Positions 35,101-43,637 of a stretch of 64,000 bases of DNA are shown in pieces (position 1 is the stretch's first letter; each line of letters opens with the position of its first letter). The translations under genes and the position numbers were made by a program. The DNA lies in the NCBI GenBank assembly GCA_023229435.1, contig JALNZF010000001.1, forward strand, positions 326,471-390,470. The letters are read 5' to 3'. Below the pieces are notes generated by a model. It was given only the letters and a program-made list of their open reading frames with translations. It ran no database searches and was not told the DNA's origin. The stretch is from Nitrospirota bacterium. GTDB taxonomy: Bacteria; Nitrospirota; UBA9217.

Positions 35101-35822
35101 TCAATATCCGATTCCATGGAGAAAACAACATCCTGTTCCAGAACAATCTCGCTAAAATGCCTCTCGCTGTGGATGTGTTTCTCCGGGGAACGGTCAACCA
35201 TCCTCAGCTCCTGGGCAGGATCGAGGCCCGGAGCGGGGTCGTGTATTTCCGTAAGAACGAATTCAAGATACTCCGTGCTTCCGTGGATTTCGTTGATCCC
35301 AACCGGATGAACCCCGTGCTGGACATTCAGGCGGAAACACAGGTGCGCGAATACAAGATCCGGCTCGCGGTCACGGGCACCGCCGAGCATGCGGTAATCA
35401 CCTATATTTCCGAGCCTTCGCTTATTGACACCGATATTCTGGCGCTGCTGACGCTGGGAAAAACCGGATCAGAACTCAAAGGCAAGGAAACCGGCGTGGG
35501 GGTGGGCGAGGCCACTTCATTCGCCACCGGCCAATTCCAGGACGTTATTGAGCGTAATGCAAAAAGACTGACCGGGCTTGATCGTTTTCAGGTTGATCCC
35601 TACGTCGGCAAAAGCGATACCTCTGTGCCGCGGGTCACCGTGGGCAAGGAACTCGTGCGGAACAAGCTTTATGCCACCTACTCGTCAAACGTAGGCGCTA
35701 CGGCCCCGGAGCAGCTTTTCCGGATGGAGTACCTGCTGAACAGGCATTTTTCAGTCGTGGGTGAACGGAACGAGACGGGGAACAACGGGGCTGATATCAA
35801 GTATCGGTTTGAATTCAAGTAG
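32193..35822 (+). CDS. tamB: TamB-like inner-membrane translocation/lipid-transport protein
   Basis: A 1209-residue protein with an N-terminal membrane anchor (MKRIVIIISIVLFVLTAGAEGYL), a very long repetitive beta-strand region (AsmA/DUF490 type) and a C-terminal TamB domain. That domain has IEARSGVVYFRKNEFKIL, VDFVDPNRMNPVLDIQAET, DILALLTLG and a final aromatic tail (YRFEFK). TamB spans the periplasm and is linked to outer-membrane protein assembly or phospholipid transport. No TamA/BamA gene is adjacent. A short GGAG site lies before the ATG at 32193; an in-frame GTG five codons upstream is less likely. It converges on polA. Confidence 0.9.
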   Translation: MKRIVIIISIVLFVLTAGAEGYLQSDAFSRMIRPYVLGPLKELVGDDAKIGLVKAHFIPPNIEVRDISIPYAGGNEAIAIRKIKAYINPLPLFLKKIRLPSISILEPRIYAERAKDGTINLTPLIDRIRTNAARKESEGTAGFSLLLRNLSLSKGRIEYKDKMTSAQYTLSDLNVTTRVYLSQDRFTTSIKSGLIRISTPVYPEIMGKVMATMKYDRGRIHMDTAELSTTDAVFTVSGDAGLSQESPLDLKITGRSGPQTIGRFLDVLKPVKKQKDSLFEVQALVRGKLSDPVVEGNLKISAIPVREYVLRNGALSFSYRDKSVTISGSQWKLTKGGANLVIDSIDAALGASREGLEIRRLDILAGDLALHGDGRADTAKGFDALLSAASSGKGRTISILTGLPFEGPVKVTGRLSGKLDSPRFDGSLSAGPVTVRGVLISSIAGRIEYEHKKILLSSVDIAEQSSRYIFSGSVDLNGKEPVYSARLRVLRSNVVNVVAMFYKQLPLVLSATGELTFSGTAQNYSGNGHLTLDAGSAYGESFVRGAVTASLTNGRIAFPQVVLYKERGMVKATGWIGFHDGKYSADLESRGIDLSEVDRLKDLPIAGEGNLDIHSSGTFTLPVVRASLTVEALSYHQVSMGGIHAIAFIRDGVIFCKTGLPGDRVNLTMRWTLHTPYPWTADVKILTDDFDPLSMLDKKGLADRVKVAAEGVLRAQGRGLDLSTISGEAIFKKLRLFIGDYRIDNDSEVKLSVEGSKISVKALNFVGADTRFGITGWVRPMEEIDIALKGTANLSLLKLLYREVEHAAGVAEVKFGIKDTWKNPDITGELLLRNGEIKIKDIPQRFTALNSKIVFEQGRIVADSLSGEVGGGTLSASGWAQLSGLQLQDFSAKASVDNVTVRYPEGLTSTLSGELYYDGDASEQSLAGDITIIRSRYDKRVEWKSMLVDIGRGLYQKKKTEVAWIGDTQVNIRFHGENNILFQNNLAKMPLAVDVFLRGTVNHPQLLGRIEARSGVVYFRKNEFKILRASVDFVDPNRMNPVLDIQAETQVREYKIRLAVTGTAEHAVITYISEPSLIDTDILALLTLGKTGSELKGKETGVGVGEATSFATGQFQDVIERNAKRLTGLDRFQVDPYVGKSDTSVPRVTVGKELVRNKLYATYSSNVGATAPEQLFRMEYLLNRHFSVVGERNETGNNGADIKYRFEFK

Positions 35823-35823
35823 G

Positions 35824-35912
35824 AACCGCAAAGAGCATAGGGCATGGCGCATGGGGCAACGGGTTTAAAGCTTTTACGCTCTGCGCCATGCTCTTTGCGC
35901 TATGCGGTTTCA
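35824..35912. terminator. Hairpin between convergent tamB and polA
   Basis: AACCGCAAAGAGCATAGGGC...GGCGCA and its imperfect inverse TGCGCCATGC...TATGCGGTT fill the 87-base gap between the two stop codons. Such a long stem probably ends both transcripts, although it lacks T-tracts; it may also be a dispersed repeat. Confidence 0.5.
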
Positions 35913-38591
35913 ATGCGCTTCATCCCAGTTCTTGCCCACGCCCATATCCACCCTGATCGGGACTGAAAGCGCGAGCACTCCTTCCATTTCTTCCTTGACC
36001 AGCTTTTTCATCGGTTCTCTCTCCCGGTCCGGCACTTCGAATACCAGCTCATCATGCACCTGGAGGATCATTTTTGATTGGAGGCTTTCCCGCGTGATCC
36101 GCTTCTGTACATTGATCATTGCCAGCTTGATAAGGTCGGCGGCGGTCCCTTGAATGGGCGTATTGACCGCCATACGCTCACCGAAATTCCGCACCGCCAC
36201 CGTGGATGACGCAAGTTCGGGGATGAAGCGGCGCCGGTTAAAGAGCGTTGAGACGTAGCCGTTCGTCGTCGCGTCCCTGATGGTCCTGTCTATGAACTCG
36301 CGGACTTTCGGATATCTGGCAAAATAATTGTCTATGTATCGCTTTGCCTCGGCATTCGAGACCCCGATGTCCTGCGCCAGGCCGAACGCCGATATGCCGT
36401 AGATGATGCCGAAATTGACCGCCTTGGCCTTGCGCCGCATCTCGGGCGTGATCTCTTCAGGGGTGAGCCCGAAGATCTCCGAGGCGGTCCGGGTGTGGAC
36501 GTCTTCATCATTCTGAAAGGTCTTGATCAGTGCCGGGTCTTTGCTCATGTGGGCGAGGACGCGCAGCTCGATCTGGGAGTAATCGGCGGAGAGCAGGCTC
36601 GCGCCGTGTTCGGCGATAAATGCCTTTCTGATCTCCCGTCCCACTTCGGTGCGTATGGGGATGTTCTGAAGGTTCGGTTCACTGCTTGAAAGTCTGCCGG
36701 TCGCGGTCACGGTCTGGTTGAGCGAGGTGTGGAGCCTGCCCGTTTTCGGGTTGATCATCAATGGCAGCGCGTCGATATAGGTCGACTTGAGCTTCGAAAG
36801 CGTGCGGAATTTGAGGATCTCCGCCGGCAGGGGATGAAGGGGAGCAAGAGCTTCGAGCACGTCCACATTGGTCGAGAATCCGGTTTTGGTCTTCTTGGTC
36901 GGCGTAAGTTTTAATTTCACGAACAGGATTTCCGCGAGCTGCTTCGGAGAATTGATGTTGAATTCCGTTCCTGCCAGTTCGTAAATGCTCCTTTCGATGC
37001 CCGCCATGTCAATTCCCAGCTTCTTCGACATGAGCGAAAGATATTCGGCATTGATCTTCACGCCGACGCGCTCCATGTCGACCAGGACCTCCATGAGAGG
37101 CATCTCCATGTCAGAGAAAAGCCTTTCCAGGTCCTGCTCCCGAAGCAGGGGGGCGAGCGTTTGTTTCAGCCGGAGCGTTATGTCCGCGTCTTCACCGGAG
37201 TAGCGGGTCGCGGTCTGCACATCAACTTCGGCAAATCCGATCTGCTTTTTCCCTGACCCCGTGACGTCGGCATACGTGATGGTCTTATGATTAAGATACT
37301 CGAGCGCAAGCGCGTCCATCCCATGGGAGGCCTTGCCCGGGTTCAGGAGATAGGACGCGATCATGGTGTCGAAGGAGATGCCCTTTACCGGTATCCCATA
37401 ATGCCCGAGCACGAGCAGGTCGTATTTGATGTTCTGCCCGATCTTCCGGATCGCGGGATCTCCCATGACCGGTTTGAGCGCGTCCAGCGCGTGTTCGAGG
37501 CTGATCTGTTTTGGAGCGCCAGGGTAGCGGTGGCCGAGCGGCAGGTAATATGCCTGGTGGGGCCGGATGGAAAACGAGATCCCGACCAGTTCGGCCTGCA
37601 TGGCATCGAGCGATGTGGTTTCGGTATCAAAACAGAATTCGTCCGTTGAGGAAAGGGCGCGAATCAGGTCCTGAAGATCCTTTTCCTCAAGGATCGTGCG
37701 ATATTCCACGTCCTGTTCGGGTTCCTGGATGACGTGCTTCAGCAATGCGGTGAATTCGAGTTCTTTTAAGATCCTGAGCAGGGCAGGACCGTCAGGTGCC
37801 TTGAGCTTCAGGTCGTCATAGCTGATCTCGATCGGCACATCGGTATGCAGGATCGCCAGTTCGCGGCTCAGGCGCGCGAGGTCCGCGTATTCAATGAGCG
37901 ATTGTTTCAACTTCGGTTTGGTGATCTCGTGCGTGTGGGCGAGCAGGTTTTCAATGGTCCTGTACTGCCTGATCAGGACCTGTGCGGTCTTCTCGCCGAT
38001 GCCGGGCACGCCGGGAATATTGTCCGATGCGTCGCCCATGAGGCCCATGATCTCGACCACGCGGTCGGGCGGCACGCTGAAGCGCTCTTCCACATCCGCG
38101 GGCTCGTAGACCTTGTCCTTGAGCGTGTCATACACCTTTATCCGGGGTCCCACGAGCTGGAGGAGGTCCTTGTCACCCGTGACGATGGTGATATCCATGC
38201 CATGCGATTCCGCATTTCGGGCGAGGGTGGCGATCACATCGTCGGCCTCCTGACCTTCGATCACGAAAACCGGGATGCGGAAGGCCTCCACCAGTTTGTG
38301 GATATAAGGGATCTGGGGGATGAGGTCTCCGGGCATGGGAGGCCGGTGGGCCTTGTATTCCTTGTATTCACCATGTCTGCGGGTCGGACCCTTGGGATCG
38401 AACACGATGGCAAGCAATGCCGGCGCTTTGTCCTTGATTACTTTTAAGAGCATGTTCGCAAAACCAAAGACCGCGTTCGTCGGCAAACCGGCAGAATTGC
38501 TGAGCCCCCGTATTGCGTAAAACGCCCGGTAAATATAGGAATTGCCGTCGATAATATAAAAAGTGGTTTTTGAATTATTGCTCGTGCTCAT
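35910..38591 (-). CDS. polA: DNA polymerase I
   Basis: An 893-residue family A polymerase with all three modules. The 5'-nuclease (about 1-290) has TIVTGDKDLLQL and GDASDNIPGVPGIGEKTA. The 3'-5' exonuclease (about 310-490) has FDTETTSLDAM with intact acidic residues, so proofreading should work. The polymerase domain has LLSADYSQIELRVLAH, KAVNFGIIYG and LQVHDELVFEV. It fills gaps and removes RNA primers. The start MSTSNNSK gives the usual spacing to IDGNSYIYRAFYA; the ribosome site is weak. Confidence 0.97.
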   Translation of the reverse strand: MSTSNNSKTTFYIIDGNSYIYRAFYAIRGLSNSAGLPTNAVFGFANMLLKVIKDKAPALLAIVFDPKGPTRRHGEYKEYKAHRPPMPGDLIPQIPYIHKLVEAFRIPVFVIEGQEADDVIATLARNAESHGMDITIVTGDKDLLQLVGPRIKVYDTLKDKVYEPADVEERFSVPPDRVVEIMGLMGDASDNIPGVPGIGEKTAQVLIRQYRTIENLLAHTHEITKPKLKQSLIEYADLARLSRELAILHTDVPIEISYDDLKLKAPDGPALLRILKELEFTALLKHVIQEPEQDVEYRTILEEKDLQDLIRALSSTDEFCFDTETTSLDAMQAELVGISFSIRPHQAYYLPLGHRYPGAPKQISLEHALDALKPVMGDPAIRKIGQNIKYDLLVLGHYGIPVKGISFDTMIASYLLNPGKASHGMDALALEYLNHKTITYADVTGSGKKQIGFAEVDVQTATRYSGEDADITLRLKQTLAPLLREQDLERLFSDMEMPLMEVLVDMERVGVKINAEYLSLMSKKLGIDMAGIERSIYELAGTEFNINSPKQLAEILFVKLKLTPTKKTKTGFSTNVDVLEALAPLHPLPAEILKFRTLSKLKSTYIDALPLMINPKTGRLHTSLNQTVTATGRLSSSEPNLQNIPIRTEVGREIRKAFIAEHGASLLSADYSQIELRVLAHMSKDPALIKTFQNDEDVHTRTASEIFGLTPEEITPEMRRKAKAVNFGIIYGISAFGLAQDIGVSNAEAKRYIDNYFARYPKVREFIDRTIRDATTNGYVSTLFNRRRFIPELASSTVAVRNFGERMAVNTPIQGTAADLIKLAMINVQKRITRESLQSKMILQVHDELVFEVPDREREPMKKLVKEEMEGVLALSVPIRVDMGVGKNWDEAH

Positions 38592-38694
38592 GGAAAGGGA
38601 GTATAGCGTACCTGCATAAGAAAGACAATGGGAGAATGGTGATAAGGGCGGTTTGCATCCTCAATCATAGAGCCTGCCCTCGAATGCTCTTATC

Positions 38695-38724
38695 GGGGGA
38701 GGGAGAGGATCGAGGTGAGGGGGG
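38695..38724. repeat. GGTGAGGG repeat, single arm
   Basis: GGGGGAGGGAGAGG...GAGGTGAGGGGGG matches one arm of the palindromes at 5631-5714 and 54823-54870; the opposite arm is missing. Confidence 0.55.
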
Positions 38725-38792
38725 ATTGGTTTGCAGCCAGAGGCCGCGCTATGGATGTCATAAGCTGTACAGTTAGATTCCGAAAGATTTTC

Positions 38793-38821
38793 TTGACGCA
38801 AATGAGATAATGTTGTATAAA
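38793..38821 (+). promoter_or_regulatory. Strong sigma-70 promoter of tRNA-Thr
   Basis: TTGACG (38793-38798), 17 bases, TATAAA (38816-38821). Predicted start about 40 bases before the mature tRNA. Confidence 0.75.
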
Positions 38822-38866
38822 CAACGCTTGTTCAGTTTGTTTTACTCAATTCCTTTATCTCCTCAG

Positions 38867-38942
<76 letters not shown>

Positions 38943-39043
38943 CATATCATCGGATTTTATTTCGTAACTCATGCAACACTTTAGTTATCTTTTTTTCGAA
39001 ATCTGATAGCGCCTCATATCGTTCCGCTGTTGATAATATTTTC

Positions 39044-39072
39044 TTGACATCCTCAAGGCAATGATATTTAAT
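39044..39072 (+). promoter_or_regulatory. Predicted sigma-70 promoter of the Ig-like lipoprotein
   Basis: TTGACA (39044-39049), 17 bases, TTTAAT (39067-39072); leader of about 93 bases to the ATG at 39172. Confidence 0.6.
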
Positions 39073-39171
39073 ACAATGAATCTTAGCAGGACAACGCATC
39101 CGGCAATAAATCTCAATGACGTTTCTTTAATCACAATAACTATTTAATGGATTTATAAACAGGAGGGGACA

Positions 39172-41223
39172 ATGAAAGGTAGAATGTCATTTTTTAAGAT
39201 CACTCTGATAGTTGGAGCGCTGATCATATTATTTTTGTCTTTGGCCTCGTGCAGTAAGAAGTCAGGCGGGAGCAGCGACGGAGGCGGTGGCAGCGCGGGA
39301 CCCAATGAAAATATAGCGGTTGTTGCAACCCCGTCTTCCATAACCGTTAACGGAACCTCAACGATTACCGTCGCCGTAAATGATAGCGATGGCAACCCGG
39401 TCCCTGATGGGACCGCAGTCACTTTTTCCCTGAGTTCCGCTGACTATGGCAGTTTGTCCAACTCAACAGTAACTACCGCCAACGGGGTCGCAACCACGAC
39501 ATTTACCGCGGGTAGTATTTCAGGTGCTGTTACAATCACCGCCACATCGATTTTCGGCTTCAACAATACCACCCTTACTGTCGGAACTGTTCCCGGAGGA
39601 GCAGTTGCAACAGGCAGTATACAGTTCATATCAGCCACTCCCTCGATCATAGGGATAAAAGGCGTGGGTCGAGAGGAGATCTCTTTCATCACGTTTCTGG
39701 TGAGCGATCTGAACGGAAGCCCCGTTGATGGCGCATCGGTCAGCTTTACGATGGCTGGTCCGAACGGCGGAGAGTATATAGGCGAGATAGATTCAACACC
39801 CAATACAGCCACTGCCGTAACGGTAAGCGGCAATGTAACGGTTATACTGCACAGCGGATCAATAGCCGGGACAGTCACTATTGTTGCTACCACTTTGATT
39901 GACGGCGTTCCGATATCTTCGTCCGCAACCCCGATATCCATCGGCGGCGGTGTCCCGTCTGCGGCTCACTTTAACATAGCCAGGACGCCTGTTAATCTTG
40001 AAGGACTTAGCTGGTCGGGCCTTCAATCCACAGTTATGGCATTCTTGGGCGACCGGTTCGGAAACTATAATGTGATGAACGGGACATCCGTTTCCTTCTA
40101 TGCAGAATCAGGGGCCATTGACGCTCAGGGAATAACGGGAGGAGTAACTGGTACCAACGTGAGCGGCATTGATAGTACTCCGGGCGACACCGGCGAGGCT
40201 AATGTTGTTTTCAGGACCCAGGATCCCATTCCCCAGGATGTATTGCGCGTTTTGGCAGGAGAGGCTCTTTCCCGGTATTTTGATGGAGACAATGAACCCT
40301 ATCGTACGTACGGTAGTCGTACCTATAACCCGAGGGATGGATGGTGCACAATCATCGCAGCCACGAAGGGTGAGGAAACATTCCTCGATGAGAACCTCGA
40401 CGGACTGTTTACCCGTTCTTATAAAAACGACAAATGCCCGTATGGTAATTCCATCATCTGTGAATGCGATGGAGGAACAGCGGGCGGGTACGCGGGGTAT
40501 GTACAGCAAGGCGAAAAATGCACTGATACCGGGAAACCTGGTGGGAACAGATCTGAAGGATTTGTAGACATACCGGGTGACCCGTTCTATGATGTGAATG
40601 ACGATGGAGTAAGAGATGACGGACAGACCTTTGGACACCCGTTTGAACTCTATATAGACACAAATCATAATGGCTCGTTTGATGGCCCTAATGTGAAGTG
40701 GGATGGTCCTGACTGCCAAACATCGGGATGCGAACAGAGCAAAACGATTTGGGAAACTGCTCCGATCGTCATCAGCGGCGGACCAGTATTTCTTCCTCAA
40801 CCTGACGCTAACAAATGTTATAACCTTACCACGGATATTGCTTCCACCTGCAGTGCAACCTTCAATAAGGACGATTTTGCAGTTGCCCCCACAACAGGCA
40901 TTACCAAGGGAAGCAGTGGTTCATTCAAAATAATCGTTGGAGATTATAATTTAAATAAACTCCAAGGTGGGACTAAGATAATAGCGACGGCATCCACAAT
41001 TGCATCGGCACCAACAAACACGACAGCCACCACAAATGTAATAACCGTAATCCCGTCGGAATACGTTGTTGATGATAATTTCATTCCGGTTGGGCCAACA
41101 TTTTTTGAATTTACCGTGAGTGTTCCGGTAGACACGACTGCTGATTCGACAACGGTGACGGTTGAGGTGACCACGCCAAACGGCTCCAAAAACAAAACAT
41201 CGACTTTTGTGAGTATTAATTAA
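39172..41223 (+). CDS. Ig-like (Big_1-type) surface lipoprotein with calcium-loop insert
   Basis: A 683-residue lipoprotein. The signal peptide ends in a lipobox (LFLSLASC) followed by a Ser/Gly-rich tether. Ig-like domains of the invasin/Big_1 type follow (about 48-137: TVAVNDSDGNPVPDGTAVTFSL), with a second at about 145-260 and a third at about 265-385. A Cys-rich segment (about 395-530) contains DENLDGLF, DVNDDGVRDD and DTNHNGSFDG, which look like EF-hand/dockerin-type calcium loops. A last Ig-like domain completes the chain. Such proteins are surface-exposed adhesins or structural proteins; partner unknown. AGGAGG precedes the ATG. It is followed by a hairpin and a small barrel gene. Confidence 0.85.
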   Translation: MKGRMSFFKITLIVGALIILFLSLASCSKKSGGSSDGGGGSAGPNENIAVVATPSSITVNGTSTITVAVNDSDGNPVPDGTAVTFSLSSADYGSLSNSTVTTANGVATTTFTAGSISGAVTITATSIFGFNNTTLTVGTVPGGAVATGSIQFISATPSIIGIKGVGREEISFITFLVSDLNGSPVDGASVSFTMAGPNGGEYIGEIDSTPNTATAVTVSGNVTVILHSGSIAGTVTIVATTLIDGVPISSSATPISIGGGVPSAAHFNIARTPVNLEGLSWSGLQSTVMAFLGDRFGNYNVMNGTSVSFYAESGAIDAQGITGGVTGTNVSGIDSTPGDTGEANVVFRTQDPIPQDVLRVLAGEALSRYFDGDNEPYRTYGSRTYNPRDGWCTIIAATKGEETFLDENLDGLFTRSYKNDKCPYGNSIICECDGGTAGGYAGYVQQGEKCTDTGKPGGNRSEGFVDIPGDPFYDVNDDGVRDDGQTFGHPFELYIDTNHNGSFDGPNVKWDGPDCQTSGCEQSKTIWETAPIVISGGPVFLPQPDANKCYNLTTDIASTCSATFNKDDFAVAPTTGITKGSSGSFKIIVGDYNLNKLQGGTKIIATASTIASAPTNTTATTNVITVIPSEYVVDDNFIPVGPTFFEFTVSVPVDTTADSTTVTVEVTTPNGSKNKTSTFVSIN

Positions 41224-41276
41224 ATCGTTTTGTGTATCATGTTCTCAATGTGCGCGAAGGTATCAGCTGAATCTGT

Positions 41277-41312
41277 ATCAACTACCCCGTCGCGTGCGGC
41301 GGAGTAGTTGAT
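41277..41312 (+). terminator. Hairpin between lipoprotein and barrel genes
   Basis: ATCAACTAC (41277-41285) faces GTAGTTGAT (41304-41312) around a GC-rich centre. The following bases are only moderately T-rich, so it may attenuate rather than fully terminate. Confidence 0.45.
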
Positions 41313-41337
41313 TTACTTCTGGTAGAGGAGAGTATAA

Positions 41338-42216
41338 ATGACCAGGAAGACAATACCTGCAATCTTGTTCGGATTAATTGCATTAGTAAGCCTGCCTTTT
41401 ACCGCAGATGCATCCACAATCGGGAATATCGCCTCAAGCCAGGGAGGGGGAGGGGAGGTTTCCGTCGGCGTGGAGTACGAAAGGGTATTCAACAGGGACC
41501 TGAGCATAAATAGCGGCGACAGGACGAGGAATGTAAACGGGGCCATCACCACCACATCCTTTCCTGCCTCAGGTGGCAGCATCAATGATTTCAAGATGGA
41601 GTCCAACCGCGTCCTTGTAAAAGGCACCTTTGGATTTCATCAGGACATAGACCTGGATCTTTTTCTCAAAATGGGGATCGCGGATGTACTGTGGAAAGCA
41701 AATCATGTGGTAGCAGCCGGTACTGACCGGGACCTGGAATTTGATGGAGAAGCCGATTTTGCATGGGGCGGCGGTGCCAAATTAGGCTTTTATCAGTTCT
41801 CCAGTGGTTTAAAGATCATGGGTGATATCCAGTATCTGACCTATACAGTCAGCGGAAACTACAGCGTCAACGGCCTTGACAGGGCGTTTTTCGAAACCCC
41901 GTCCTCCTATGAAACAAAGACCAACGTCGAGGAGTGGCAAGGTGCCCTGTATGCGCAGCAGTTTTTTGGACCGATCGGTCCCTATCTCGGCGTCAAGTAT
42001 TCAGATATGAACCTGGAGAACGAAACCAGCGTGAGCGGCAGAACCAGCGGTGTTCCTTATTCTTACGATGAAACAGTAAATGCTGATGCCGACAAAAACC
42101 TCGGTGCTTTTCTTGGCGCCGATATTAACATCGTACCAAGACACTTGAGCGTTAATGTTGAAGTAAGGCTCGTGGATGAGACCGCATGCAGTATCGGGGT
42201 GAATTATAAGTTTTAA
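41338..42216 (+). CDS. Small outer-membrane beta-barrel-like protein
   Basis: A 292-residue exported protein with a signal peptide (about 1-23, ending ADA). Alternating strands follow, such as GGEVSVGVEYERVFNRDLSI, VLVKGTFGFHQDIDLDLFLKMG and FAWGGGAKLGFYQFSSGLKIMG. The terminal NYKF ends in phenylalanine as expected for BAM-inserted barrels. It resembles outer-membrane beta-barrel proteins of unknown role. GAGGAG at 41325-41330 supports the start. Its position right after the Ig-like lipoprotein suggests a surface-display pair, which is inference. Confidence 0.75.
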   Translation: MTRKTIPAILFGLIALVSLPFTADASTIGNIASSQGGGGEVSVGVEYERVFNRDLSINSGDRTRNVNGAITTTSFPASGGSINDFKMESNRVLVKGTFGFHQDIDLDLFLKMGIADVLWKANHVVAAGTDRDLEFDGEADFAWGGGAKLGFYQFSSGLKIMGDIQYLTYTVSGNYSVNGLDRAFFETPSSYETKTNVEEWQGALYAQQFFGPIGPYLGVKYSDMNLENETSVSGRTSGVPYSYDETVNADADKNLGAFLGADINIVPRHLSVNVEVRLVDETACSIGVNYKF

Positions 42217-42315
42217 GCGCCTGTTATTTTGAAGAGGGAACATTCTCAGTAATGAACGGGTTTGGAAAAGCATTCTTGAGGCTTGCATAAATAAATTGAA
42301 AAGACGTCATCTAAG

Positions 42316-42392
42316 CGTCATTCCCGCGGAAGCGGAATTCCAGGAAAAACCTGCATAAACCACTGGATTCCGGGTCGAGCCCGGAATGACGG
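42316..42392. repeat. GTCATTCC...GGAATGAC palindromic repeat, copy 2
   Basis: CGTCATTCCCGCGGAAGCGG faces CTGGATTCCGGGTCGAGCCC and GGAATGACGG. This is a dispersed palindrome seen in many bacterial genomes; a more diverged copy is at 20992-21076. Confidence 0.7.
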
Positions 42393-42583
42393 TCTAATTT
42401 AACAATAGGGTAATATAACCCCCCATCTTTAACGCAGGAATTCCACCTTCCATCTTGCAACCTGTTCAATGACGCATGGACTGACTTTTTCACAAACCGG
42501 CAGCCATCCCTGCATTACAGGATAATACATCACATCAAACCCTGTCCAAAAACTAATGTGAACAAATAAACAAAAAGTAAAGG

Positions 42584-42615
42584 TTGACAATACAAATAAA
42601 TATGTTTATATTTGT
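42584..42615 (+). promoter_or_regulatory. Strong promoter with overlapping dyad, pgsA operon
   Basis: TTGACA (42584-42589), 17 bases, TATATT (42607-42612). An inverted repeat ACAAATA (42592-42598) / TATTTGT (42609-42615) covers the -10 box, a likely operator. The surrounding 80 bases are very AT-rich. Confidence 0.65.
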
Positions 42616-42644
42616 TCTCATTAACCGTGTTTAACGGGGTGGCG

Positions 42645-43169
42645 ATGAACCTTCCTAACTATATCACTCTCATCAGAATTGTCCTCATCCCGTTTTTTAT
42701 TAATTTAATGATCTACGATTATTACCGGTCGGCACTCGCTGTTTTCGTCGCTGCTTGCGTGACCGATGCGCTCGACGGATTGATCGCGCGAGTTACCAAC
42801 TCCATAACGGAATTGGGCGCGCTTCTTGATCCGATCGCGGATAAATTGCTTATTCTTTCAGCGTTCGTGACCCTGGTGCTGCTCAAGATGCTCCCGGTGT
42901 GGCTCGTCATAATTGTGGTGAGCAGGGATGTGATCCTGATCCTTGGCAGCCTTGTTATCTATTTTTTGGGGCACGATTTGAAGGCCAAGCCATCGTTCAT
43001 CGGCAAGGCCACCACGGTGTTGCAGCTGCTCGTGGTAACGCTATCGCTGCTCCTGAAGGCATTCGGCAAAGAGCCGGCGGGGACACACGTCCTGCACTGG
43101 ACAACGGCCGTATTCACGCTGGTTTCAGGAATACAGTACATCGTGCGCGGAACCCGGATCGTCAGCTGA
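42645..43169 (+). CDS. pgsA: CDP-diacylglycerol-glycerol-3-phosphate 3-phosphatidyltransferase
   Basis: A 174-residue membrane enzyme of the CDP-alcohol phosphotransferase family, which makes phosphatidylglycerol phosphate. It starts MNLPNYITLIRIVLIPFF, typical of PgsA. The catalytic signature is complete: TDALDGLIARVTNSITELGALLDPIADK (D-x2-DG-x2-AR...G-x3-D-x3-D). Several membrane helices follow. The ATG at 42645 is preferred to upstream non-ATG frames because the family start coincides. It is the first gene of a set with the xre, DUF512 and aroE genes. Confidence 0.93.
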   Translation: MNLPNYITLIRIVLIPFFINLMIYDYYRSALAVFVAACVTDALDGLIARVTNSITELGALLDPIADKLLILSAFVTLVLLKMLPVWLVIIVVSRDVILILGSLVIYFLGHDLKAKPSFIGKATTVLQLLVVTLSLLLKAFGKEPAGTHVLHWTTAVFTLVSGIQYIVRGTRIVS

Positions 43170-43202
43170 TAGTGCATTGATACTTTTACACGGAGGTCGT
43201 GA

Positions 43203-43637
43203 ATGAAGATATCTGATATGATCAGACAGGCATTGGAAAAGAAAGGCTTCAAAAATCTTAAGGACGCTTCGAAAGTGCTCGGCATCAGCCCTGAGCTTCT
43301 GCGGGTCACGATCAATAAAGGGCACATACCGAAGGACTCGACGCTCATGGTGATCGCGAACAAGCTGGGGCTGGACAAGTCCATGCTCGTTCTTGCGGCC
43401 CACCAGGAAAAGGTCCCGGACGAGGTCAAAGGATTTTTCCTTTCCCCATCGCAGGCGAAGTTCAAGCGGGGAAAGCGAAAATTTCCGCTGTCCGAAGAAC
43501 AGACCAGTTACCTGGAAAAGATCCTGAGCATCGATGAAATCATGATGTTGCGGAAATTGCGTCAGGTTTCCGATGAGGCGATGGTGCAGATAAACGGGTA
43601 CGTTGATTTCATGTTCGCTTCCAAGAAGAGACCCTGA
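43203..43637 (+). CDS. XRE-type helix-turn-helix regulator
   Basis: A 144-residue protein whose first ~65 residues form a Cro/CI-like HTH (IRQALEKKGFKNLKDASKVLGISPELLRVTINKGHIP). The C-terminal half is helical and charged, with no recognised ligand domain. GGAGGT at 43192-43197 sets the start. Its stop codon abuts the TTG of the next gene. It may control its own operon through the dyad over the pgsA promoter. Confidence 0.82.
   Translation: MKISDMIRQALEKKGFKNLKDASKVLGISPELLRVTINKGHIPKDSTLMVIANKLGLDKSMLVLAAHQEKVPDEVKGFFLSPSQAKFKRGKRKFPLSEEQTSYLEKILSIDEIMMLRKLRQVSDEAMVQINGYVDFMFASKKRP

Larger units (their letters stand above)
38592..38866. other. Intergenic region between polA and tRNA-Thr
   Basis: About 275 bases with a single arm of the CCCTCACC/GGTGAGGG repeat (38695-38724) and the tRNA promoter (38793-38821). 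A 68-codon plus-strand frame (38570-38776) has no ribosome site and is not called. Confidence 0.6.
42217..42644. other. Intergenic region upstream of pgsA
   Basis: About 430 bases with the GTCATTCC...GGAATGAC palindrome (42316-42392) and the pgsA promoter/dyad (42584-42615). Nothing else recognisable. Confidence 0.65.
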
